From: Proteiniclasticum sediminis
GTDB taxonomy: Bacteria > Bacillota > Clostridia > Clostridiales > Clostridiaceae
Reading direction: 5' to 3'
Length of the DNA: 64,000 bases
Assembly: GCF_018128025.1 (NCBI RefSeq)
Contig: NZ_JAGSCS010000011.1
Coordinates: 1-64,000 of the forward strand
In this document: positions 57,413 to 64,000 of the stretch, piece by piece
Numbering within the stretch: the first letter of the stretch is position 1
Layout: every line of letters begins with the position of its first letter
Notes under the pieces: model-generated
The model's input: only the letters and a program-made list of their open reading frames with translations
Told to the model about the DNA's origin: nothing
Databases searched by the model: none
Program-made: the position numbers and the translations under genes

Positions 57413-59059
57413 ATGAAGAAGAAAATGATTGTGGCATCCATCGGAAACTGTGTCCATGCCGCAGGAATCTATAATTTCAGTGTTCTGGCCCGGAAGGAGG
57501 GTTATGAGGTGGAGTATTTGGGCTCTGCCGTGCCCCTGCGGGAACTGGTGGGGGGAATCATCGAGTTCCAGCCCCACGTGGTGGCCCTGAGCTACCGTCT
57601 CTCCAAGGAAGGGGCGGAGTATCTTCTCCGGGAGCTGGAGAGGATCATGATGGAGCAGAATTTTCAGGATCTGGTGTTCATCTTCGGGGGCACCGTGGAA
57701 ACGGCCGAGGCCGCCCGGAAGTTCAGCTATATCCGTAAGGTCTTTGACGGAACGGAAGAAGAGGCGGAAAGCCTCATCTACCTGCGCAGCATGGAGCGGG
57801 GAGAGGAAGAAGAGGGGATCCCGCCCCAGACCCTCCGGGAGCGCATTGAATGGAAAAAGCCCTTTCCCATCATCCGGCACCACATTGGGCTGGAAACCCT
57901 GGAGGACACGGAGGAGCATATCCGCATCCTGGCGGAGAGCCGGCTTCTGGATGTCATCTCCCTGGCCCCGGATCAGAACTGCCAGGAGTACTACTACCAC
58001 CAGGAAGCCATGCCCCGGGGGGAAGACGGCGCCGGAGGCGTGCCCATCCGCACCGAGGAGGATCTTCGGCGCATGTATGCGGCCACCCGCCGGGGAAATT
58101 ACCCCATGATGCGGTGCTACTCGGGGACCCGGGATATGCTTCCCTTTTCCCGCGTGCTGAAGGAAACCCTGAACAATGCCTGGGCGGCCATCCCCCTCAC
58201 CTGGTACAGTCAGCTGGACCGCCGCTCCGACCGAGAGCTTCTCACGGCCATCAGAGAAAATATGGAAGCCATCCAATACAATGCCCAGATGGGGGTTCCC
58301 GTGGAAATGAACGAGTCCCACCAGTGGGCCCTTCGCTACTGCTCCGATGTGGTGGAAGTGGCCATCAGCTATATTACGGCCAAGGTGGCCAAGCATCTGG
58401 GGGTGAAGGACATGGTCATGCAGTACATGCTGGCCAATCCCCCGTCCATTTCCCCCATAATGGACCTGGCGAAGATGCAGGCCAAGATCGATCTCATGGG
58501 GGAGCTGGAAGATGAATCCTTCCGGATCATCCGCATGGTACGGACAGGCCTTCTGGCCTATCCTGCCGACATGGACAAGGCCAAGGGGCTCATTGCCTCC
58601 ACCATGTTCTACGGCACCTTCCTGAAACCGGACATCGTCCATGTGGTCTCTTACAGCGAAGCGGTGAAACGGGCTACCAGCCGGGAAATTCTGGAGAGCG
58701 TCCGCATCGTGAACAAATCCATGGAGATCGCCGAGCGGGGGCTTTTGGAAAGCCTGGCCCTGGATCCGGCCTTTGCCCATCGCCTCCAGGAGCTGAAAAA
58801 AGAAGTCCGATACCTCCTGGGGGAAATTGCAAAGCTCAAGGACACCAAGGATCCCCTGACGGATCCGGAAGTGATTTATCTGGCCATCAAGGAAGGTCTT
58901 CTGGATGCGCCGGGCCTCAAGGGCTTCTCCGTGGCCCAGGGGAATTTCCGAACAGAAATCCACAACGGGTACCATGTAACGGTGGATGAGGATGGGGCGA
59001 TTTTGGACGAAAGAACCCGGATTCAGCGGGTTCGCGACTTGGGAGAATCCCGAAGGTAA
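57413..59059 (+). CDS. Cobalamin-dependent mutase-like protein (B12 domain plus barrel)
   Basis: A 548-residue protein. Residues about 3-130 look like a B12-binding domain: IGNCVHAAGIYNFSVLARKEGYEVEYLGSAVPLRELV, where His15 of VHAAG matches the cobalt-ligand DxHxxG motif with Asp replaced by Cys. Residues about 150-480 look like a glutamate-mutase E-type TIM barrel: MNESHQWALRYCSD and KGLIASTMFYGTFLKPDIVHVVSYSEAVKRATSRE are its best matching blocks. The reversed domain order in one chain is unusual. It is co-transcribed with the opine-type dehydrogenase. A carbon-skeleton rearrangement is inferred, not shown. Confidence 0.72.
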   Translation: MKKKMIVASIGNCVHAAGIYNFSVLARKEGYEVEYLGSAVPLRELVGGIIEFQPHVVALSYRLSKEGAEYLLRELERIMMEQNFQDLVFIFGGTVETAEAARKFSYIRKVFDGTEEEAESLIYLRSMERGEEEEGIPPQTLRERIEWKKPFPIIRHHIGLETLEDTEEHIRILAESRLLDVISLAPDQNCQEYYYHQEAMPRGEDGAGGVPIRTEEDLRRMYAATRRGNYPMMRCYSGTRDMLPFSRVLKETLNNAWAAIPLTWYSQLDRRSDRELLTAIRENMEAIQYNAQMGVPVEMNESHQWALRYCSDVVEVAISYITAKVAKHLGVKDMVMQYMLANPPSISPIMDLAKMQAKIDLMGELEDESFRIIRMVRTGLLAYPADMDKAKGLIASTMFYGTFLKPDIVHVVSYSEAVKRATSREILESVRIVNKSMEIAERGLLESLALDPAFAHRLQELKKEVRYLLGEIAKLKDTKDPLTDPEVIYLAIKEGLLDAPGLKGFSVAQGNFRTEIHNGYHVTVDEDGAILDERTRIQRVRDLGESRR

Positions 59060-59073
59060 CACAATGCCAGACG

Positions 59074-59105
59074 AAGGTTGCAGAGCTTCTGCAGCCTTTC
59101 TTTCG
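59074..59105 (+). terminator. Terminator of the opine/B12 operon
   Basis: AAGGTTGCAGA and TCTGCAGCCTT stem followed by TCTTTCG. Confidence 0.7.
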
Positions 59106-59135
59106 TAAAAAAAGAACAGTGAAAGAACAATTTCC

Positions 59136-59164
59136 TTTAAAACCGGAAAAAGCTGAAGTATACT
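59136..59164 (+). promoter_or_regulatory. Promoter of the PEPCK/HprK-like gene
   Basis: TTTAAA, 17-nt spacer, TATACT. Confidence 0.5.
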
Positions 59165-59207
59165 AAAAGAGCAAACCACAAAACTTGTAACAAAAGAGGA
59201 GATTACC

Positions 59208-60953
59208 ATGAGAAAAGAATTTTCCCTGAGCAGCGGCAAGGCCATGATCAATTTTTCCGCCAAATACTGCGACAGCCATGAGAAGGTTTTGGAATCGGAA
59301 GCCTTCCGAAGAGTCATTGAAGCGTATCTAGACTCCATCGCCAAGCGAAACACGAGGAACTACAAAGCGTTGTCGGCCATGTACCGGGAGGAATCGGCAG
59401 AAGAAGTCGCCAGTCAGCTCATTGAGGTGATCAAGCTCCTGACGCTCTTCAAAGCGGAGGAAGTGGCCAAGATCATGCCCCAGTATGACCGGCTCCTGAA
59501 GGACAAGGACTGGTTTGTGGCAGTCATTGAGGATCTTTACGGCTACTGGCGTAGACTGGAGCGTTACTCCATTATCCAGGCCAAGAGCACCACGGAGGGG
59601 TTGGCACAAACCAGCTTCATTGAAGCGAACATCAAGTTTACCAACCTCATTCTGGATCTCTACCGCAAGGTGGAGAAGAATGTGCTGCTCATCGAGCCCA
59701 ATGTCTACCGTCAGGTTCCGGCGGGAACCAATGCCGGGGTGACCTTGACGGAAGCCACCTGGCCCATTCCCGACGGCTATGAGATTCTTCAGGATGTGCC
59801 CTTCATCACCTCCATCGTTATGGATTCTCCCTTTATCTCCTACCCGAAAAAGAATACCCGGGACGGCATCTTCCAGGCCTCAAAAACCCATCCCATGGAG
59901 GACGCTTACCTGAATAAAGACCATTTCTTCTGCTACCCCGCCAAAGTGGGCGGGCTTCTGGCCTTCCTCTATTTCCACCGGGACCTCATGGCCCACGGCA
60001 TTTCCCTGTCCAACCTCTTTGAGATGGCAAGAGAAGAGGAGTATGTGGGGAAGAAACCGGACATCGTCTATCTCTATGGGGCAAAATCCGGGGATGAGAC
60101 CCTGGGCAATGTCTTCTATGACGATGTGAAGAACGACATCATGCTGGGCTTCGTGCCCTATGGCGAAGAAATTGACTATTTCGGCTACATGAAGAAAATG
60201 TCCCTGACCCTCCACAACCTCATCATGATCAAGCGGGGGAACCTGCCCATCCATGGGGCCATGGTGAACATCAACATGAAGAACGGAAAGTCCGCCAATG
60301 TGGTGATCATGGGCGACTCCGGCGCGGGCAAGTCAGAGTCTCTGGAGGCGCTGCGCAGCCTTTCCGAGGACTACATCAGCGACATGACCATCGTCTTTGA
60401 CGATATGGGCTACTTTGCCGTGGAGGACGGCCGCATTATGGCCTACGGCACGGAGATCGGGGCCTTCGTCCGGCTGGATGACCTGGATCAGGGTTACGCC
60501 TTCAAGGAAATTGACCGCTCCATCTTCATGAATCCGGACAAGACCAATGCCCGTCTGGTGATGCCGGTGGCCACCTACAAGGAAATCATGAAGGGCTATC
60601 CCGTGGATCTCTTCCTCTATGCCAACAACTACCGTGTGCTGAAGGAAGGGGAGTCCGGCGTATCCTACTTCACCGATCCCGAAACCGCGAAGGAAGTCTT
60701 CCGCGGGGGACGACGCATGGCCAAAGGCACCACCACGGAAAGCGGTCTCGTAGAGTCCTATTTTGCCAATCCCTTTGGTCCCCTGCAAAAGGCGAAGGAT
60801 ACGGATAAGCTCCTGGATCTCTATTTTGAGAAGCTCTTCGCCACCAACGTCAAGGTGGGCGAAATCTACACCCAGCTGGGCGTCCGGGGACTGGAGAAGG
60901 ATGGTCCCAAAGATGCGGCCATGGAGCTCTTCAAACAGATCACCAGCTTGTAA
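59208..60953 (+). CDS. PEPCK/HPr-kinase-like P-loop protein
   Basis: A 581-residue protein. GDSGAGKSES at 369-378 is a P-loop of the PEPCK/HprK type, followed by DDMGYFAVEDGR and a metal-binding acidic stretch; residues 1-330 form a domain without recognised family. In databases such clostridial proteins are, to my memory, labelled phosphoenolpyruvate carboxykinase, but the loop is closer to HPr kinase (GxSGxGKSE) than to ATP-PEPCK (GLSGTGKTT). RLVMPVATYKEIMKGYPVDLFLYANNY follows. GAGGAG precedes the ATG; monocistronic with its own terminator. Catalytic activity is uncertain. Confidence 0.7.
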   Translation: MRKEFSLSSGKAMINFSAKYCDSHEKVLESEAFRRVIEAYLDSIAKRNTRNYKALSAMYREESAEEVASQLIEVIKLLTLFKAEEVAKIMPQYDRLLKDKDWFVAVIEDLYGYWRRLERYSIIQAKSTTEGLAQTSFIEANIKFTNLILDLYRKVEKNVLLIEPNVYRQVPAGTNAGVTLTEATWPIPDGYEILQDVPFITSIVMDSPFISYPKKNTRDGIFQASKTHPMEDAYLNKDHFFCYPAKVGGLLAFLYFHRDLMAHGISLSNLFEMAREEEYVGKKPDIVYLYGAKSGDETLGNVFYDDVKNDIMLGFVPYGEEIDYFGYMKKMSLTLHNLIMIKRGNLPIHGAMVNINMKNGKSANVVIMGDSGAGKSESLEALRSLSEDYISDMTIVFDDMGYFAVEDGRIMAYGTEIGAFVRLDDLDQGYAFKEIDRSIFMNPDKTNARLVMPVATYKEIMKGYPVDLFLYANNYRVLKEGESGVSYFTDPETAKEVFRGGRRMAKGTTTESGLVESYFANPFGPLQKAKDTDKLLDLYFEKLFATNVKVGEIYTQLGVRGLEKDGPKDAAMELFKQITSL

Positions 60954-60972
60954 AAAGAATCGAGAAACGACC

Positions 60973-61008
60973 AAGAGGAGCATACCTTTGATATGCTCCT
61001 CTTTTTCG
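60973..61008 (+). terminator. Terminator of the PEPCK/HprK-like gene
   Basis: AAGAGGAGCATA and TATGCTCCTCTT form a 12-bp stem, then TTT. Confidence 0.85.
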
Positions 61009-61117
61009 GGTCCGGCTAGGTGGGCACCATCGCTCCATAGATATGATCAGTCAATAAAAGGAGGAGCTTCTTAAACTAAGTCCCGCCTTTCATCATGGAA
61101 AAGTTACAAAGATCAGC

Positions 61118-61168
61118 TTGACATTTTGAATTTACAAATGTAGACTAAAGGCAAAGATTACATTTGTA
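61118..61168 (+). promoter_or_regulatory. Copper operon promoter with two cop boxes
   Basis: TTGACA (61118-61123), 17-nt spacer, TAGACT (61141-61146). Cop boxes TACAAATGTA (61133-61142) and TACATTTGTA (61159-61168) match the CopY core TACAnnTGTA; the first overlaps the -10. Confidence 0.88.
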
Positions 61169-61188
61169 AACTATCGGAGGAAGAAGAG

Positions 61189-61632
61189 ATGAGTATTTTG
61201 GAAACGATGCCCCCATCCGCCATCAGTGATGCCGAATGGGAGGTCATGAGAATTGTCTGGGCCCATCAAGGGGCCTTCGGACGCTATATAATTAACGGAC
61301 TTCAAGAAAAACTAAGCTGGAACGAGTCCACTGCGAAAACCCTGATTCGCAGACTGGTGGAGAAAGGGTATCTTCAAGCGGTGAAAGAAAATGGATTGAA
61401 CTTCTATCAACCCACAGTCACCGAAGAAAGCTGCAACCTCGTGGCAGCGGACAAGCTTTTTGATCGAATCTGTACCATGAAGACTGGGGATTTTCTCGGA
61501 AAACTTCTTGATCGTTATGAACTGAGCGTAGGAGATATCGAGTCCCTGACGGCGATCCTTCAAGCTAAACAAGGTGTTGAAGAACTGCATTGTCAATGTA
61601 CTCCTTGCCAATGCGAACACCACAGGAAGTAA
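61189..61632 (+). CDS. copY: CopY/BlaI-family copper-responsive repressor
   Basis: A 147-residue winged-helix repressor. ISDAEWEVMRIVWAH starts the DNA-binding domain, and ESTAKTLIRRLVEKGYL is the recognition region. The C-terminal HCQCTPCQCEHH is a variant of the CopY metal motif (CxC-x2-CxC) that binds Cu(I)/Zn(II) and controls DNA binding. Two cop boxes lie in its promoter, giving autoregulation, and it is followed by the copper ATPase gene after 51 nt. Confidence 0.94.
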   Translation: MSILETMPPSAISDAEWEVMRIVWAHQGAFGRYIINGLQEKLSWNESTAKTLIRRLVEKGYLQAVKENGLNFYQPTVTEESCNLVAADKLFDRICTMKTGDFLGKLLDRYELSVGDIESLTAILQAKQGVEELHCQCTPCQCEHHRK

Positions 61633-61683
61633 GGAAAACAGAGGTGAACTCTTTCGAGCGCTGAAAAGCAGAGGAGGAAGAAA

Positions 61684-63909
61684 ATGAAAAATACGGAAAA
61701 GAATATCCAAACAGCCGAAGAGGCTCTTCGCGAAGCATTGAATAAAATGCCCGAACACCACCATGACACCCATCACCATGCCCAGGAGATGGATTCGACG
61801 AGGATACCCCTTGCCGGCCATGACCAGAAGCCCATGGATCATGGGCATGACCACCCCATAAAGGAAGATCATGCACAGCACCACCCCATGAAGGAGGAGC
61901 ATGGCACAGGTCATCATGAGCATCACGCCATGACCGACCACATGGATAGCCATGAAGGGCACAGGGGCCACCACGAGATGATGATTCAGGACTTCAAAAA
62001 GCGATTCTGGGTGGTCCTGGTCGTCAGTATTCCGATTATTCTCCTCTCCAACATGTTCCAAATGCTTTTGGACTACCACCTGGTTTTTCCAGGATCCAAA
62101 TTTCTTCTCTTCGCCCTGTCCACCCTCGTTTTCTTCTATGGTGGGCTTCCGTTTCTGAAGGGAGCGGTCAGTGAAGCCAAAACGAAAAAACCGGCAATGA
62201 TGATGCTGATCAGTCTGGCCATTATTGCCGCCTATCTCTACAGTACCCTGACGACATTCTTTATCGCGGGATCGGAGTTCTATTTTGAGTTATCCACCCT
62301 GATCCTCATCATGCTCCTGGGCCACTGGATTGAAATGCGTTCCCAGATGGGAGCGTCAAAAGCGCTGGAAGAGCTGATGAAGCTCATGCCGGATGTGGCG
62401 CATAAAGTGGATGAGCATGGGGCGATCCTCGATGTGTCCATCAAGGAGCTGCTGCGGGGAGACCGCATCATGGTGAAATCCGGAGAAAAAGTCCCCACGG
62501 ATGCCAAGGTGATTGACGGGTTTTCTGCCGTGAATGAGTCCATGCTGACTGGAGAGTCGGTACCCGTGGAGAAGTCGCCCGGGATGCAAATTATTGGCGG
62601 CTCCTTGAATGGGAATGGGGTCCTCATTGCCGAAGTGGAGCGTCTGGGCGAAGAAACTTATCTAGCCCAAGTCATTAAGACCGTACAGGAAGCGCAGGCT
62701 CAAAAATCAAAAAGCCAAGGATTAGCAGAAAAAGCAGCCGGATGGCTGTTCTACATTGCCGTGTTCTCCGGAGGGCTGACGTTTCTCTACTGGATGATCA
62801 ACGGGAATACCCCGCTTGCCATGGAGCGCATGGTCACGGTTCTGGTGATTGCATGTCCCCACGCCCTGGGTCTTGCCGTGCCTTTGGTGAATACCGTGTC
62901 CACATCCATTGCAGCAAGAAAAGGACTGCTCATCCGAAATCGCACGCAATTTGAAGAAGCCCGGAAGATCCGCCGCATCGTCTTCGACAAAACAGGCACC
63001 CTGACCATGGGGGAGTTTGGAATTACAGATACGGTCCCTCAAGAAGGCGTTCAAGCCGAAGAACTGCTACAGATTGCCGGTTCCCTGGAGAGTCTGTCGG
63101 ATCACCCCATTGCCCAAGGCGTTGTGCGGGATGTGAAGGCAAAGGGAATTGCCCTGAAAATAGCAAGCAACTATGAAAACCTCACGGGTGCGGGGCTGAA
63201 AGCGGATCTGGAGGGGGAAACCTACTATATTTTAAGTCCAGGCGAAATGGCCAGAAGAAATATCGCTTATGACGTGGCGGGGTTTGAGCAGCTGTCTTCC
63301 CAGGGGAAAACCGTTGTGTTTGTCACGAAAGAAGAGGAACTTCTTGGGATGCTCGCCGTGGCTGATCTCATCCGGGACACCTCGAAGGAAGTTATCGCCC
63401 AGCTGAAAAAAATGGGGATCGAATCCATCATGATGACGGGCGATCACCAGAAAGTAGCGGATTATGTGGGCCGAGAACTGGGTCTGTCGAAAGTTTACGC
63501 CCAAGTGCTGCCGGAGGAAAAATCAAAGCATCTCCAGGAACTGCAGAAGGATTTCCAAAAGGTAGCCATGGTGGGCGATGGCATTAATGATGCTCCTGCT
63601 TTAGCCACAGCCGATCTGGGGATCGCCATCGGGGCGGGGACAGATGTTGCCATGGAAACTGCCGATGTCATTCTCGTGGACAGCGATCCTCGAGATGTGC
63701 TGAACCTGATCAAACTGTCGAAAGCCACATACCGAAAGACCATTGAAAATCTGATCTGGGCTGCGGGATATAACATTCTGGCCATTCCCCTTGCGGCAGG
63801 AGTTCTGGCCCATCAAGGGGTTGTCATTACCCCGGCCATCGGAGCTGCGGTCATGTCCGTCAGCACCATCATCTGTGCGGTGAATGCCCGATTGCTCAAA
63901 ATCGCCTAA
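61684..63909 (+). CDS. copB: P1B-type copper-exporting ATPase (CopB type)
   Basis: A 741-residue pump. The first 100 residues are His-rich with many HH and GHD/MDH motifs instead of CxxC metal domains, as in CopB-type ATPases. Membrane helices start near 110; the actuator motif TGES occurs in LTGESVPVEK, the ion site is CPH (C390-P-H, in ACPHALGLAVP), the phosphorylation site is DKTGTL with D435, and GDGINDAPAL and the HP-type SDHPIAQG are present. GGAGGA precedes the ATG. Two cop boxes and CopY control the operon. No CopZ chaperone follows within the window. Confidence 0.95.
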   Translation: MKNTEKNIQTAEEALREALNKMPEHHHDTHHHAQEMDSTRIPLAGHDQKPMDHGHDHPIKEDHAQHHPMKEEHGTGHHEHHAMTDHMDSHEGHRGHHEMMIQDFKKRFWVVLVVSIPIILLSNMFQMLLDYHLVFPGSKFLLFALSTLVFFYGGLPFLKGAVSEAKTKKPAMMMLISLAIIAAYLYSTLTTFFIAGSEFYFELSTLILIMLLGHWIEMRSQMGASKALEELMKLMPDVAHKVDEHGAILDVSIKELLRGDRIMVKSGEKVPTDAKVIDGFSAVNESMLTGESVPVEKSPGMQIIGGSLNGNGVLIAEVERLGEETYLAQVIKTVQEAQAQKSKSQGLAEKAAGWLFYIAVFSGGLTFLYWMINGNTPLAMERMVTVLVIACPHALGLAVPLVNTVSTSIAARKGLLIRNRTQFEEARKIRRIVFDKTGTLTMGEFGITDTVPQEGVQAEELLQIAGSLESLSDHPIAQGVVRDVKAKGIALKIASNYENLTGAGLKADLEGETYYILSPGEMARRNIAYDVAGFEQLSSQGKTVVFVTKEEELLGMLAVADLIRDTSKEVIAQLKKMGIESIMMTGDHQKVADYVGRELGLSKVYAQVLPEEKSKHLQELQKDFQKVAMVGDGINDAPALATADLGIAIGAGTDVAMETADVILVDSDPRDVLNLIKLSKATYRKTIENLIWAAGYNILAIPLAAGVLAHQGVVITPAIGAAVMSVSTIICAVNARLLKIA

Positions 63910-64000
63910 AGCATCAGGAGGAGATCGCTGCGGATTCCGATTAAGGGTTTCCCGTCTCCTGAGGAAGATCAGCGGTCCCGAGAATGCCCAACCATCCCCA

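Noticed and set aside
57398-59353. 651-codon minus-strand frame across the B12 gene
   Set aside because: Antisense shadow caused by G+C-rich codon use; the plus-strand frame has domains and a ribosome site.
63910-64000. Terminator after copB
   Set aside because: TCAGGAGGAGA and TCTCCTGA could pair, but there is no T-run and the window ends.

Overview
The window looks like chromosomal DNA of a strictly or mainly anaerobic Firmicute, most likely a Clostridia-class amino-acid or purine fermenter with a G+C content near one half. Supporting this are AGGAGG-type ribosome binding sites before almost every gene, U-tailed intrinsic terminators between most units, lipoproteins with a lipobox Cys, BrnQ, a CopY-type repressor, M20 amidohydrolases, a molybdenum hydroxylase cluster, an FMN/FAD fumarate-reductase-like lipoprotein behind a Rex-type operator, and a cobalamin-dependent enzyme. 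No species can be named from the sequence. No rRNA, tRNA, CRISPR array, prophage or intact insertion sequence was recognised.

Layout. 0-9.5 kb: orphan nuclease-like fragment, aromatic acid exporter, BrnQ, flavin oxidoreductase, beta-propeller lipoprotein, Ldh-type dehydrogenase, L,D-transpeptidase. 9.6-10.8 kb: a small gene whose product carries five FF..YTG repeats (RiPP-precursor-like), and a cupin gene with an apparent frameshift. 10.9-13.3 kb: M20 amidohydrolase plus membrane transporter. 13.8-20 kb: small stress or repair genes, then an A+T-richer stretch with a self-regulated AAA ATPase and a Phd-like protein without a recognisable toxin. 20.5-30.1 kb: purine block made of a xanthine permease, a metal/oxyanion ABC importer (probably molybdate), a three-subunit xanthine dehydrogenase, a P-loop NTPase and a MocA-like cofactor transferase. 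30.4-36.3 kb: rlmH, the flavoprotein, then an amino-acid ABC importer in one operon with a second M20 amidohydrolase. 36.5-43.5 kb: MarR plus exporter, two divergent XRE regulators sharing repeated operators, 6-phosphogluconate dehydrogenase, purine-base permease, lactonase. 43.7-55.3 kb: polysaccharide deacetylase, DEAD-box helicase with a leader terminator, dihydroxyacetone kinase DhaKL, EamA transporter, 2-hydroxyacid dehydrogenase, YbjQ, a TtcA-like PP-loop protein paired with an ArsC/LMW-PTP-like protein, aldo/keto reductase, zinc-ribbon and DUF2085 proteins, methylglyoxal synthase, TetR. 55.4-64 kb: TetR-controlled membrane protein, opine-dehydrogenase-like plus B12 mutase-like operon, PEPCK/HprK-like P-loop protein, copper operon copY-copB.

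How it fits together. The purine block reads as one programme: take up xanthine, take up molybdate, build and load the cofactor, oxidise the purine. Two separate transporter plus M20 pairs suggest import and hydrolysis of N-acylated or peptide-like amino acids. DhaKL, methylglyoxal synthase, aldo/keto reductases and gnd/lactonase cover triose and pentose phosphate side routes. Several regulators sit next to visible palindromes (MarR, TetR, XRE, CopY, Phd-like, AAA), so local autoregulation is a recurring theme. The most novel-looking items are the repeat-peptide gene at about 9.7-10.0 kb and the opine-dehydrogenase/B12 barrel operon at 56.3-59.1 kb.
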